A DNA stretch of 64,000 bases from Flavobacterium sp. N2820 (lineage in GTDB: Bacteria > Bacteroidota > Bacteroidia > Flavobacteriales > Flavobacteriaceae): the NCBI RefSeq assembly GCF_025947285.1, contig NZ_CP110008.1, positions 2,123,001 to 2,187,000 on the forward strand, in the 5' to 3' direction. The stretch's first letter is position 1; each line of letters begins with the position of its first letter. Of this stretch, positions 21,901 through 30,739 are shown in pieces. Position numbers and translations under genes: made by a program. Below the pieces are notes generated by a model, which made no database searches, was not told the origin of the DNA, and saw only the letters and a program-made list of their open reading frames with translations.

Positions 21901-23216
21901 ACCGGTTGTGTAGCATCAACTGCGCTTGTAACAATTAAATCAAATGGATAAACTGCATCGCAGAAATTCCCAGTAATTGTATTGAATACTTTAATAAAAA
22001 TAGTTTGTCCGCCAGAACTCAAATAAGAAGATAAATTTCCGTTTGGAATGGGTGTGTTAGCGGTTATATCTGCTGCAGATTCATAATAAAAAACATCATA
22101 AATTGCTGTATTTAATCCTAATGTTATTTCATTATTTGTAGTTAAATCAAAAGCGTAAGAAGTTGCACCTGTATTACAAGTTTGTAAATTTTGCGGATTA
22201 GCTACTACTAAATCTGTAAATACAACCGTATCTGTTATTAAACAAGCCCCTTTTGTTGCTTCTACAGTGTATGATCCAGCATTAGTGACAGTATAAGAAG
22301 AGTTTGTTTCTCCAGGAATGGGATTGCCATTTTCAAACCAAGTATATGTATATGTAGCATCTAAACCTGTATCTAAAAGATAATCATCTCCCGTACAAAT
22401 TATCTGATCTGGCCCCAAGTCTAAAGTAGTTGTAAAACTACCTGCTGCCAAAAATACAGCGGAATCAAATCCAGCATCATTATAATCGCCAATAACCAAT
22501 CGGATTTTGTATGGAGTATTAGGTGTAACTGCAGAGGCTGCATTCATTACTACAGTATGGCCTCTCATGTTCAAAGTTGATGCTGCTGGATTGTTTACAT
22601 TAAATACATCAAAAAAAATAGGATTAGACGAAGCACATGCAACATTGTATGCAGCATCCCTAATGTCTTTTACTGTAACAGGGGTATTTGTTCCAGGAAT
22701 AACGGCCAAATTTGTAGAAACTCCTGAACTTAAATCTGTTAAAACAAAAGCAAAAACATCACTAAAACCACATTGATATTGCCCATATTCATTTGAAGCA
22801 AATAAAAAGTCAAAACTGAACGTGTTAGATAATGAAATAAAGTCAAATTCTAAAAAGGCAATATCTGTAATTGCTCCTGATTGTCCACTTGAATTACTTA
22901 AATTTTGCAAATAAGTATCTCCGTTTGAATTAATTTGCGAACTTAAATTTAGATTATTATATATTCCTTGCGTATTTGTTGCTATCCCATTCCTAATAAT
23001 TATTCCTTCATTAATTGGAAATAAAGAAGCATTTCTGTTAAAATATGCCACTGATTGTGGAGAAGAAATTGAAATATTAGAAACCTCAACACACGAATTA
23101 CCTAGTAACAAATCAACTAACTGTGCTGGTGAATTTGAAGTATTATCAACTAGTATGGTTTGTGAAAACAAACTTGTTGAAATAAAAAAGGCGAGTATAC
23201 TAACTATTTTTTTCAA
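18972..23216 (-). CDS. Large secreted repeat protein with T9SS type B sorting domain
   Basis: A 1414-residue exported protein. Signal peptide ~1-18 (FISTSLFSQ); residues ~25-260 match a choice-of-anchor L domain (SNISISSPQSVAYFNRN; FLFASNEYGQYQCGFSDVFAFVL). An Ig-like stretch follows, then eight related Cys-containing units of roughly 75-90 residues, and finally a gliding-motility-type C-terminal domain beginning YFTPNGDGINDFWNI. That last domain is the type B signal for type IX secretion and cell-surface attachment. The start codon is TTG: the signal peptide begins immediately at it and has no internal Met. Function is probably adhesion or matrix; no enzyme domain is seen. Confidence 0.88.
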   Translation of the reverse strand: MKKIVSILAFFISTSLFSQTILVDNTSNSPAQLVDLLLGNSCVEVSNISISSPQSVAYFNRNASLFPINEGIIIRNGIATNTQGIYNNLNLSSQINSNGDTYLQNLSNSSGQSGAITDIAFLEFDFISLSNTFSFDFLFASNEYGQYQCGFSDVFAFVLTDLSSGVSTNLAVIPGTNTPVTVKDIRDAAYNVACASSNPIFFDVFNVNNPAASTLNMRGHTVVMNAASAVTPNTPYKIRLVIGDYNDAGFDSAVFLAAGSFTTTLDLGPDQIICTGDDYLLDTGLDATYTYTWFENGNPIPGETNSSYTVTNAGSYTVEATKGACLITDTVVFTDLVVANPQNLQTCNTGATSYAFDLTTNNEITLGLNTAIYDVFYYESAADITANTPIPNGNLSSYLSSGGQTIFIKVFNTITGNFCDAVYPFDLIVTSAVDATQPVDVSLCEVPGATEYIFTPLLDAEVLNGQSPVNYTISYYNSIAEASIGVGPITFISIPNGTTSVTIGIRMQDNSNPNCFDVTSLTINLNLLPIVDDLPDPVECSEFVLPAIVNGTYYLLPGGPTTIGQVQLNVGDIIDSSGTYYIFIGPDSNGCTNESSFNAYFIDEYVPILDHCGTFTIPTAPYGIGSFYTASGGPSGIGTLLSEGTQFSNTTAATITMTIHYYAEVDGVFCRDDAFVIYIHPQPLIDDPADVTTCDSYVLPPLTNGNYFTGPFGSGIPLFAGDVISVTGPNFPGMYYVFNQAAHTNSSGSLGNCSLENSFQINLVDTTQFTAVSGCGNYTLPSIPFGGYYTAPMGGGTQITDFNITSSQTVYYYANTTVLPNCTDNLNYTITIHPRPTVDVLPSAIYCGEFILPTLTNGTYYTLSGGPTIIGQQQLNSGDIIDLSGIHLAPGTYYIYSVPDANGCDNESSFTISINPFPPADGVIDRVECTPYSIPSPVNGTVYTALGGPSGTGVVVSSSTIFDSTQTFYLYNINTATGCEINRPFTVTYNGINLPDYQQVNVCESENYQLPVLTHIAPTPFNYSIGYFYNPNGINPVPPGTIFNTPNTTTTIYVYAINGDRIICTQEDSFDIIVSETPNLSALGLVFDTDECGTYVLPTLPTTVYDINYYSQPGGNSSDLISNLNITTPGTYTYYVHASAIGNPNCNDEISFTFTIHPLLDITINGGIICVDSETGDVLRTFTINSGLNPAFYTVNWYLNGVLMGTGPNYTASQAGIYDVEFIKLTPDVGSNCNYNATTVTITQSGPAVANFTVSSAFENNTFITVNLTGGFGTYLYQLEYPNGSVSELQSSNVFSNLATGEYFVTIFDALGDCSPTRLGPIYIINYPNYFTPNGDGINDFWNIWDLSQQPEAVIFIFDRYGKFLKQLSPANSAWDGTFNGEKLPSTDYWFTVDYLPQNSQTRQTFRAHFSLIR
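19826..21610 (-). repeat. Eight tandem Cys/Gly-rich domain repeats within the T9SS protein
   Basis: Each unit follows the pattern C-x-x-[FY]-x-[LI]-P-x(3)-[NY]-G-x-[YF]-[YF]-x(3)-GG. Examples are ECSEFVLPAIVNGTYYLLPG, YCGEFILPTLTNGTYYTLSG and ECTPYSIPSPVNGTVYTALG. Units one and five are the closest pair and share extended identity (GDIID, NGC-NESSF), suggesting a relatively recent internal duplication. Boundaries are approximate. Confidence 0.6.
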
Positions 23217-23280
23217 GATTTTTCTTTTTTAAATTAAAATCATTGATATAAATGTAGGGAAAAAATAAAAATGATGGTAA

Positions 23281-23337
23281 TTGCATTATAAAAAAGGTCG
23301 AACAATTATAAATTGTTTAATCTTTTTTATAATGCAA
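23281..23337. terminator. Two-tier long palindrome downstream of lepA
   Basis: A perfect 16-base outer stem (23281-23296 with 23322-23337) encloses a four-base mismatch on each side, a perfect 7-base inner stem (23301-23307 with 23311-23317) and a three-base loop. It lies 11 bases past the lepA stop and upstream of the T9SS gene. T runs inside the outer arms could serve as U tracts in either direction. A transcription boundary is the most likely role. Confidence 0.6.
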
Positions 23338-23348
23338 TAAATTATTTA

Positions 23349-25145
23349 TTAATCATTCAATTTCAATACTGCCATAAACGCTTCTTGAGGGATTTCAACA
23401 TTTCCAACTTGTCGCATACGTTTTTTACCTTTTTTCTGCTTTTCTAACAATTTACGTTTACGTGAAATATCACCACCATAACACTTGGCAGTTACGTCTT
23501 TTCGTAGTGCTTTGATGGTTTCACGAGCAATAATTTTTGCTCCAATTGCTGCTTGAATTGGAATATCAAATTGCTGTCTTGGAATTAATTCTTTTAGTTT
23601 TTCACACATTTTTTTACCAATGTGAAACGCATTACTTTCATGAATTAATGCTGAAAGTGCATCCACGGATTGTGCATTTAGTAATACATCTAATTTTACT
23701 AATTTAGATTCACGCATACCTATTGGATGGTAGTCAAAAGAAGCATAACCTTTAGAAACTGTTTTTAATCTGTCATAAAAATCGAATACAATTTCCGCTA
23801 ACGGCATATCGAAATTCAATTCTACACGTTCGGTAGTTAAATACGTTTGATTAGTAATAACACCTCGCTTTTCGATACACAAACTCATTACATTTCCTAC
23901 GAAATCAGATTTTGTAATAATTGTGGCTTTAATATAAGGCTCTTCTACTCTATCTAACTTTGAAGGCTCTGGCAAATCTGATGGATTATTTACAATCAAA
24001 ATAGTCTCTGGCTCTTTCTTAGTGTACGCATGATATGAAACGTTTGGAACAGTAGTGATAACAGTCATGTCAAACTCACGCTCTAAACGTTCTTGAATAA
24101 TTTCCATGTGTAACATTCCTAAGAATCCACAACGGAAACCAAATCCTAAAGCGGCCGAACTTTCTGCAGTAAATACTAACGAAGCATCGTTCAACTGCAA
24201 TTTTTCCATCGACGCACGTAAATCTTCATAATCTTCGGTATCAACAGGATAAATTCCTGCAAATACCATTGGTTTTACATCTTCAAAACCATGAATCATA
24301 TTAGTAGTTGGCGTTTTGGCATCAGTTACAGTATCTCCTACTTTCACTTCTTTTGCTTCTTTAATTCCTGAAATCAAATAACCTACATCGCCTGTCGAAA
24401 TTTTATCTTTTGGTACCTGATTTAATTTCAAAGTCCCAATTTCGTCTGCAAAATATTCATTTCCAGTTGCCATGAATTTAATTTTCTGACCCTTTTTGAT
24501 TTCACCATTTTTCACACGAAAAATAACCTCAATTCCCCTAAATGGATTATAGTGTGAATCGAAAATCAATGCTTGTAATGGTTCTTCTGGATCCCCTTTT
24601 GGTGGCGGAACTTTTTCTATAATAGCAGCTAAAATATTTTCAACACCAAAACCTGTCTTTCCAGAAGCATGAATAATATCTTCTAATTTACAACCTAATA
24701 AATCAATAATATCATCACTAACTTCCTCAGGATTAGCACTTGGTAAATCTACTTTATTTAAAACTGGAATAATTTCCAAGTCATTTTCTAAAGCCAAATA
24801 TAAATTTGAAATCGTTTGTGCTTGAATACTTTGTGCAGCATCTACAATCAACAGAGCGCCTTCACAAGCGGCAATGGAACGAGAAACTTCATACGAGAAA
24901 TCTACGTGACCAGGTGTATCAATTAAATTCAAAATGTATTTTTCACCTTTATAAGTGTATTCCATTTGAATAGCGTGACTTTTTATGGTAATTCCACGTT
25001 CGCGTTCTAAGTCCATGTTGTCTAATAACTGAGCTTTTTCTTCACGAGCGGTAACCGTTTGCGTAGCGCCTAACAAACGATCTGCTAACGTACTTTTTCC
25101 GTGGTCAATGTGTGCAATAATGCAAAAATTTCTAATGTTTTTCAT
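23349..25145 (-). CDS. lepA: Elongation factor 4 (LepA), ribosome-associated GTPase
   Basis: A 598-residue translational GTPase of exactly family length. G1 is [15 protein letters not shown] (residues 11-25), the switch I region is [15 protein letters not shown]3 is DTPGHVDF and G4 is NKVDLP. The C-terminus has the LepA-specific domain ([25 protein letters not shown] and [14 protein letters not shown]). It acts on ribosomes during initiation or elongation stress. It is a single gene with a -7 element at 25211-25218 and a palindromic terminator candidate at 23281-23337. Confidence 0.97.
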   Translation of the reverse strand: MKNIRNFCIIAHIDHGKSTLADRLLGATQTVTAREEKAQLLDNMDLERERGITIKSHAIQMEYTYKGEKYILNLIDTPGHVDFSYEVSRSIAACEGALLIVDAAQSIQAQTISNLYLALENDLEIIPVLNKVDLPSANPEEVSDDIIDLLGCKLEDIIHASGKTGFGVENILAAIIEKVPPPKGDPEEPLQALIFDSHYNPFRGIEVIFRVKNGEIKKGQKIKFMATGNEYFADEIGTLKLNQVPKDKISTGDVGYLISGIKEAKEVKVGDTVTDAKTPTTNMIHGFEDVKPMVFAGIYPVDTEDYEDLRASMEKLQLNDASLVFTAESSAALGFGFRCGFLGMLHMEIIQERLEREFDMTVITTVPNVSYHAYTKKEPETILIVNNPSDLPEPSKLDRVEEPYIKATIITKSDFVGNVMSLCIEKRGVITNQTYLTTERVELNFDMPLAEIVFDFYDRLKTVSKGYASFDYHPIGMRESKLVKLDVLLNAQSVDALSALIHESNAFHIGKKMCEKLKELIPRQQFDIPIQAAIGAKIIARETIKALRKDVTAKCYGGDISRKRKLLEKQKKGKKRMRQVGNVEIPQEAFMAVLKLND

Positions 25146-25210
25146 CTTTCAATGTAAAGTTCATGTACAAGAGGCATTTTCATCAGTCAAACTCTTGTTC
25201 GTTTAATCTG

Positions 25211-25218
25211 CAAATATA
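25211..25218 (-). promoter_or_regulatory. Predicted -7 box of the lepA promoter
   Basis: On the minus strand this reads TATATTTG, a perfect match to the Bacteroidota TAnnTTTG element, followed by GC as is common. It lies 65 bases upstream of the lepA ATG. No convincing TTG -33 element is seen at the expected spacing. Confidence 0.5.
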
Positions 25219-25285
25219 AGCTAAAGTTTAGATTATAATGATATGTTTTTGAATCATAATATGGATAAAGTTGAAACAAAGCCGT

Positions 25286-26365
25286 TTATTTTTTCAAATC
25301 AGAAATAGTAGATTTTTCGCCTTTACTTATTAAATACAATTGTTCCGACATTTCATAAAGATTTGTTGCGCTGGTATTGCTAAAAACGATGATACTTTTG
25401 TCGTTCTCGAGCGTACGAATCCAATTGGTGTTGGAACCCAGAATACCTCCTGGACGATACACAAATTTAGTATTGAAAATACCATAACCATCGGCAAACC
25501 AAAATCCAAACGCCACATTATCAAGTGATCTATTTGGCGCAATCATAAGTTCGGTAGTTTTTTTAGAAAGTAATTTATAGTTGAAAATGGCAGTATCAAA
25601 TTTCAATAAATCTTCCACAGTCGAATACATGGAACCTGAGCCAAAAAAGTTTTCTATATAATAAGGTTCGTCATTTTTAAATTCATTTGTTTTTTCATCC
25701 ATAGTGTAAGAATCCACTAAACCCGGAATAATATCTGTTGATTTTAACATATTGGTATTTTGCATTTGAAGCGGTTTTAGGATTTTTTCTTCCAAATTTT
25801 TTTCAAATGATTTTCCAGTGATGTTTTCGATAATTTTATGCAAAATCATATAATCTCCATTATTATATGCGCTCTTTTTCCCTGGAATTGTGTCCAATTT
25901 ATTACTACAGTAAGTGTCAATATAATCATCAATTGACAAGGGTAATTGGTAGGTTTTCAATTGGAGTTTTTCGGCAAGATTTGGAATTGCAGAACTGTAG
26001 GTAAGTAAATTTTCAATGGTAACTTTGTCTTTTGCTTCGCCTTTGTACTTTGGAAAATACGTTCCAAAAGTCGCTTTTAAATCAAGTTTTCCTTCTTGAT
26101 AAAGTTGCAAAATTAAAACAGCAGTAAACGTTTTTGTTATCGATAAAATTTTGAATTTAGAATCGGCTTTAATTGTATTATTATGTTGTCTATTAGCAAT
26201 TCCTGTTCCAGTTAAGAAGTCGATTTTGCCATTTGTAGCTACTAAAACGGTTCCGTTAAAGTTTTTTTGTGAATGATAATAATTTACAACTTCGGTATAT
26301 TTTTCTGTTTGAGTAAATCCGAATTGGAAAACTAGTAATGTGATAATTGATAAAATTTTTCTCAT
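25286..26365 (-). CDS. Secreted serine hydrolase, class C beta-lactamase / penicillin-binding-protein fold
   Basis: A 359-residue exported protein (signal peptide ~1-19, FQFGFTQ). The SxxK catalytic motif is Ser75-Ile-Thr-Lys78 (KILSITKTFTAVLILQL) and the second motif is Tyr167-Asn-Asn169 (SAYNNGDYMILHKIIE). A late KTG-like element is not obvious: YRPGGILGSN near residue 310 takes the usual HxG position. This family includes D-aminopeptidases, esterases and peptidases; the substrate cannot be told. It is flanked by lepA and the divergent dusB, with no operon partner. Confidence 0.85.
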   Translation of the reverse strand: MRKILSIITLLVFQFGFTQTEKYTEVVNYYHSQKNFNGTVLVATNGKIDFLTGTGIANRQHNNTIKADSKFKILSITKTFTAVLILQLYQEGKLDLKATFGTYFPKYKGEAKDKVTIENLLTYSSAIPNLAEKLQLKTYQLPLSIDDYIDTYCSNKLDTIPGKKSAYNNGDYMILHKIIENITGKSFEKNLEEKILKPLQMQNTNMLKSTDIIPGLVDSYTMDEKTNEFKNDEPYYIENFFGSGSMYSTVEDLLKFDTAIFNYKLLSKKTTELMIAPNRSLDNVAFGFWFADGYGIFNTKFVYRPGGILGSNTNWIRTLENDKSIIVFSNTSATNLYEMSEQLYLISKGEKSTISDLKK

Positions 26366-26482
26366 AATTAAAACCTATATAATGTAAAACTACCATAAAA
26401 AATTTACTAAAAATGTAAAAATGTAATTAAAGTGTTTATACTTATCCTATTAGATTAAATTTCATAACTAAATATTCTTAAC

Positions 26483-26490
26483 TATCTTTG
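26483..26490 (+). promoter_or_regulatory. Predicted -7 box of the dusB promoter
   Basis: TATCTTTG matches TAnnTTTG and is followed by C. It ends 16 bases before the dusB ATG, implying a leader of only about 10 bases. No clear TTG is found upstream at the usual spacing. Confidence 0.5.
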
Positions 26491-26506
26491 CAAAAAAAAT
26501 AAAGCA

Positions 26507-27502
26507 ATGCCAAAAATTGGTAACATCATACTACCCGATTTTCCTTTATTATTAGCCCCAATGGAAGACGTAAGCGACCCACCATTTCGTCGTTTATGCA
26601 AATTACATGGCGCTGATTTAATGTATTCTGAATTTATTTCTTCTGAAGGATTGATTCGCGATGCCGTAAAAAGCAAACAAAAGCTAGATATTTTTGATTA
26701 CGAAAGACCGGTTGGAATTCAAATATTTGGCGGTGATGAAGAAGCTATGGAGATGTCTTCGCGAATTGTTGATGCCGTTCAACCTGATTTGGTAGACATC
26801 AATTTTGGTTGTCCAGTTAAAAAAGTGGTTTGTAAAGGTGCTGGTGCTGGTGTTTTAAAAGATGTAGATTTGATGGTGCGATTAACCAAAGCTGTTATCA
26901 AAGGAACTAATCTTCCTGTTACAGTTAAAACACGTTTGGGTTGGGATGAAAGCTCCATAAATATTGATGAAGTTGCAGAACGTTTACAAGATATTGGTGT
27001 GCAAGCTTTAACGGTTCATGCCAGAACGCGTGCCCAGATGTATAAAGGTCATTCGGATTGGAGTCATATTCAAAGAATTAAAGAAAACCCTAGAATTACG
27101 ATGCCAATTTTTGGAAATGGCGATATTGACTCTCCTGAAAAAGCATTGGAATACAAAAATAAATACGGTTTAGATGGCATGATGATTGGTCGTGCTGCTA
27201 TTGGTTATCCGTGGATTTTCAACGAAATTAAACATTATTTCGCTACAGGAGAAAAATTAGCTCCACCAAGCATGAATGATCGAATTGAAGCTGCAAAAAA
27301 TCACTTAATTTGGAGTATCGAATGGAAAGGTGAACGATTAGGCATCAACGAAATGCGTCGTCATTACACGAATTATTTCAAAGGCATTCACGGTTTTAAA
27401 GAATACAAACAAAAATTGGTTACCACAGATGGTATCAATCAATTATTGGATGTATTTACTGAAATAGAACAAGTGTATGCGGATTATGTTTTTGAGGGAT
27501 AA
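26507..27502 (+). CDS. dusB: tRNA-dihydrouridine synthase DusB
   Basis: A 331-residue FMN enzyme that reduces specific uridines in the tRNA D-loop. N-terminal FMN-barrel residues LLLAPMEDVSDPPFRRLC are followed by the catalytic Cys102 in DINFGCPVKKVV. Further signatures are PVTVKTRLGWD, LTVHARTRAQMYKGHSDW and MIGRAAIGYPWIFNEI. The C-terminal helical tRNA-binding domain is present (MRRHYTNYFKGIHGFKEYKQKL). It is monocistronic with its own -7 box; the 3' end meets the convergent MATE gene three bases away. Confidence 0.96.
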   Translation: MPKIGNIILPDFPLLLAPMEDVSDPPFRRLCKLHGADLMYSEFISSEGLIRDAVKSKQKLDIFDYERPVGIQIFGGDEEAMEMSSRIVDAVQPDLVDINFGCPVKKVVCKGAGAGVLKDVDLMVRLTKAVIKGTNLPVTVKTRLGWDESSINIDEVAERLQDIGVQALTVHARTRAQMYKGHSDWSHIQRIKENPRITMPIFGNGDIDSPEKALEYKNKYGLDGMMIGRAAIGYPWIFNEIKHYFATGEKLAPPSMNDRIEAAKNHLIWSIEWKGERLGINEMRRHYTNYFKGIHGFKEYKQKLVTTDGINQLLDVFTEIEQVYADYVFEG

Positions 27503-27505
27503 AAC

Positions 27506-28930
27506 TTATACCTCAATCCTTTTCCATTTTCCTTTTTTATACAAAATGTAACCTGCAATTGTTATGCAGGCTTCTGCAATTGGAATAGCCATAAAAACGC
27601 CTGTTGGCCCCATTTTCATATACTTTGCTAAAAAATATGCTAAAGGAATTTGAAACAACCAAAATCCGAAAAAATTAATTTTTGTGGGTGTCCAAGTATC
27701 TCCTGAACCGTTAAAAACATTAATGAGCACCATGCCAATTCCGTAAAAAACATAACCAATACTCACTATTTGAAGTGCTTCAACAGCAATTTTTAAAACT
27801 ACCTCATCGTTTGTAAACAACGAGACAATATATTGAGCACCCGTTAAAGTGATAATTGTAATGACTGCCATAAAAATCACATTGTACTTCGCAGTTATAA
27901 AAACCGATTTTTCAGCACGATCCACTTGTTTTGCTCCTAAATTTTGACCCACTAAAGTTGCGGCTGCACCACTTAATCCCCAAGCAGGAAGTATGAAAAA
28001 CATCATAATTCGCAATGCCGTTTGATACCCCGCAGAACCTTGATCTCCGCCTGTTGTTGCCACCAATTTAGCTAAAAATATCCAACTGCACGATGCAATC
28101 ACAAACTGTAAAACACCTGGAGCCGCAATTTTTAACAATGCTTTAATTTGTTCAAAATCAGGAGTAAGATAAGCTATAATCATTTTAATAACACCCTTTC
28201 CGTTAAAGAGATGATAGACTTGATAAACAACCCCAATACTTCTTCCAATAGTAGTAGCTATTGCAGCTCCCGTTAGTCCATAAGCAGGAATTGGTCCCCA
28301 TCCATTAATTAAAATTGGATCTAAAATAATGTTACAAACATTTGCTAACATTAAACTTTTCATGGCTATAGCAGCATTTCCAGCACCTCTAAAAATTCCA
28401 TTAATCAAAAATAAAAGCATAATTGAAATACTTCCTCCCATCATAATTTGAACAAAGGGCGTTCCGTAAATAGCAGATTCTGTTGAAGAACCCATCCACA
28501 TGAGCAAATCCGTTGCAAAAACTACCCCGAAAATACTAATAACTGTATTGATAGAAACAGCTACAACAATCGCTTGCATTCCTGCTTTAGCTGCTGCAAC
28601 AGGATCTTTTTCACCAATTCTTCTAGCAACAACAGCTGTGGCTGCCATACTAATTCCAATAGCTAACGAGTAAATGATTGTGAGAACAGATTCGGTTAAT
28701 CCAACAGTTTGTACAGCAAAACTGCTGTTTTCTAAATGCCCAACAAAATACAAATCCACTAATGCAAAAACCGATTCCATCATCATTTCCAAAACCATTG
28801 GAATGGCTAGTAAAATGACTGCTGTTTTTATTTTTCCAGATGTAAAATCATAGTTTGACTCACCATTTAATGCCATTTTAATGGTAGAAAAAATGCGAGA
28901 AAATATATTTTTTGATTTTTTTTCGGTCAT
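27506..28930 (-). CDS. MATE-family efflux transporter
   Basis: A 474-residue, 12-helix membrane protein with the two-fold MATE repeat: LAIPMVLEMMMESVFALVDLYFVGHLENS near the start and a related IAAPGVLQFVIASCSWIFLAKLV at mid-length. It probably exports cationic drugs or toxic metabolites in exchange for Na+ or H+. The first ~25 residues are a hydrophilic extension (TEKKSKNIFSRIFSTIKMALNGESNYDFTSG). Substrate is unknown. The 51-base gap on its 5' side separates it from the hypothetical gene upstream on the same strand. Confidence 0.93.
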   Translation of the reverse strand: MTEKKSKNIFSRIFSTIKMALNGESNYDFTSGKIKTAVILLAIPMVLEMMMESVFALVDLYFVGHLENSSFAVQTVGLTESVLTIIYSLAIGISMAATAVVARRIGEKDPVAAAKAGMQAIVVAVSINTVISIFGVVFATDLLMWMGSSTESAIYGTPFVQIMMGGSISIMLLFLINGIFRGAGNAAIAMKSLMLANVCNIILDPILINGWGPIPAYGLTGAAIATTIGRSIGVVYQVYHLFNGKGVIKMIIAYLTPDFEQIKALLKIAAPGVLQFVIASCSWIFLAKLVATTGGDQGSAGYQTALRIMMFFILPAWGLSGAAATLVGQNLGAKQVDRAEKSVFITAKYNVIFMAVITIITLTGAQYIVSLFTNDEVVLKIAVEALQIVSIGYVFYGIGMVLINVFNGSGDTWTPTKINFFGFWLFQIPLAYFLAKYMKMGPTGVFMAIPIAEACITIAGYILYKKGKWKRIEV

Positions 28931-28981
28931 TTTTAATAAAAATTTAGATGAGTAAAATATTTTTATACAAATAAACCAAAT

Positions 28982-30211
28982 TTAATTCAATCCAAAATAT
29001 ACAATGGGAATTTGTAATGAAAAATTAATACTTCTAAAGTCAAACAATTTTTCATAATATAAATTGGAGTATATTCTAATTGGCTTTTCATGAATATTAA
29101 ATTTAATTGTTTTTGAAACTCCTAGAACATAATTAGTTAAATGATTTTCATATAAATTAATTTCATAATAAGGTGTCAATTCAACAGATTCAATTTTTTT
29201 ACTAAATGCCAAATCCAATCCGTTGTATCTTGAATCAATTACTAGTTGATTGTAAGAAATTCCAAAATTGAAATATTTATCAATTGAAAATGCGTAGTTT
29301 ATTTTATAATTTTCAAACTGCCCAACTGATTTTATATAATCTAAATCATGTTTCTCGTAAGAAAATCTAATTACATCAGAATAAGATTTATTAGCAGAAA
29401 ATATCGAGTTTTTACTAATGTAAGTTTGAATTCGTGAATTACCATTAAAATCAACTTGATAGTTTAAAGAAGCTCCTATTTTGAATTCCTTTTTATTAAT
29501 CTTATTGACATAATAATGACTACTAAAACCAAACGGCAATCTATAATCCCCCAAATAATCAAGATTTACAAAAGAATTATGAAGTTTATAAAATGCAATA
29601 CTACCATTATTCGAATAGATATAACCATTTGGTAATTCCTTTTGAAAATCAACACTTAAACTATCAATCTTAGTTATTTTTAAAAACTCATTAATAAACA
29701 TATTGATTTTTTTTACTTCAAACAAAGTTGAGTCTTGATATTTTGGCGACCAATAAGACTTTACATTGTAAGTTTTCTTTGTTGCTTTTTCAAACCTATA
29801 AGTAATTCCATCAAAACCAAATGTCCATTTAACTATTTTGGAATCATCTGGAATTGTATCTAATTTTGAAAAATCTATTAAATTCTCTATTTTTTGTAAT
29901 TGTACGTTATCTAAAGGATATTTTCTAATAATAGTATCAACAACAACCTCCTTCTTGCTTTGATAAACAAATTTAGTAACGAATCCATTATTTTGATTCA
30001 AGGAATCCTTCCAAAAATCAATTTTAGTTCCATGAAATGATAACCTAAAATAAAAATCTTCTTGAGTCGTTTTTAAATTCTTTAAGTCAAACTTTTTTAA
30101 TTGAGGTAACTCATATTTTTCAAAATATGAGTCATTGATTGAGTCAATAATTTCTTTTTGAGCAAAACCCAATTGAAAAAAGAGAATCAGAATGAAGACT
30201 TTTTTAATCAT
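28982..30211 (-). CDS. Hypothetical secreted protein with a possible C-terminal beta-barrel
   Basis: Not recognised. The likely start is the ATG at 30211, two codons inside the longest frame, which would otherwise begin with TTG; this gives 409 residues beginning MIKKVFILILFFQLGFAQ, a clear signal peptide. Residues ~20-190 are mixed, with a plausible beta sandwich (WTFGFDGITYRFEKATKKTYNVKSYW). Residues ~200-409 are strings of alternating polar and aromatic strands (YYEINLYENHLTNYVLGVSKTIKF; IYSNLYYEKLFDFRSINFSLQI), as in outer-membrane barrels. A dispersed repeat lies just 5' of the gene. No operon partner. Confidence 0.7.
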   Translation of the reverse strand: MIKKVFILILFFQLGFAQKEIIDSINDSYFEKYELPQLKKFDLKNLKTTQEDFYFRLSFHGTKIDFWKDSLNQNNGFVTKFVYQSKKEVVVDTIIRKYPLDNVQLQKIENLIDFSKLDTIPDDSKIVKWTFGFDGITYRFEKATKKTYNVKSYWSPKYQDSTLFEVKKINMFINEFLKITKIDSLSVDFQKELPNGYIYSNNGSIAFYKLHNSFVNLDYLGDYRLPFGFSSHYYVNKINKKEFKIGASLNYQVDFNGNSRIQTYISKNSIFSANKSYSDVIRFSYEKHDLDYIKSVGQFENYKINYAFSIDKYFNFGISYNQLVIDSRYNGLDLAFSKKIESVELTPYYEINLYENHLTNYVLGVSKTIKFNIHEKPIRIYSNLYYEKLFDFRSINFSLQIPIVYFGLN

Positions 30212-30280
30212 AATCAAATATAGAAAAATTACATAACTATATAGATGTACTATTTTACTAAAAGGTTGGAATTATTTCAA

Positions 30281-30306
30281 AGATTCTGAAACAAGTTCAG
30301 TATGAT
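30281..30306. repeat. Dispersed intergenic repeat, copy 2
   Basis: This is the inverted counterpart of the element at 13882-13908, with 23 of 26 bases identical after reverse-complementing and the same CTGAA/TTCAG arms. It sits just beyond the stop codon of the NTF2-like gene. Confidence 0.65.
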
Positions 30307-30319
30307 AGAATCCTATTAT

Positions 30320-30679
30320 TTACCCATGATAAACCCTAGAAAACACAATCTTTCCGTCTTTAATTTCTAAAACTTCGGCTACTAACATATCTTCTTCACC
30401 TTCTACTTGACGTGTGTATTCCATAAAAACTCGGTCAGTGTTAGCGGTTAATGAAGTTACTTTGTAGTGTAAAGTTGGCAATCGATCAAAAGCATCTTGC
30501 CACCAAATGCGCATGGCTTCTTTGCCAATAATTAAACCATTGGTTTCAGGTTGACGCATTTTTAATTTCGGACTAAAATGTTGGGCCTCGTCGTCGTATA
30601 ATGCTAACAATTTTTCTAAATTTTTGGTATTGAAAGCATCAAACCATCTAATGGCAATTTGTTGTAGTTGATTAGGCAT
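30320..30679 (-). CDS. Nuclear transport factor 2-like (SnoaL-type) protein
   Basis: A 119-residue single-domain cone-fold protein. It opens IAIRWFDAFNTKNLEKLLALYDDEAQHFSPK, the usual NTF2-like helix pair and first strand, and ends VLEIKDGKIVFSRVYHG, the family's final strands. This fold appears as small isomerases, hydrolases or ligand-binding proteins; the specific reaction cannot be assigned. Cytosolic, no signal peptide. It stands alone between two repeat elements. Confidence 0.8.
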   Translation of the reverse strand: MPNQLQQIAIRWFDAFNTKNLEKLLALYDDEAQHFSPKLKMRQPETNGLIIGKEAMRIWWQDAFDRLPTLHYKVTSLTANTDRVFMEYTRQVEGEEDMLVAEVLEIKDGKIVFSRVYHG

Positions 30680-30696
30680 AAAGTTTAAAATTTAAA

Positions 30697-30724
30697 CGCA
30701 AATCCCGAAGCTTCGGGACGCAAA
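30697..30724. repeat. Short perfect palindrome with 6-base flanking direct repeats
   Basis: TCCCGAAGCTTCGGGA (30703-30718) is a perfect 16-base palindrome, much more GC-rich than its surroundings. It is flanked on both sides by CGCAAA (30697-30702 and 30719-30724). The layout resembles a tiny inserted element with target-site duplication, although six bases could match by chance. Confidence 0.55.
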
Positions 30725-30739
30725 ACGTTAATAAATAAA

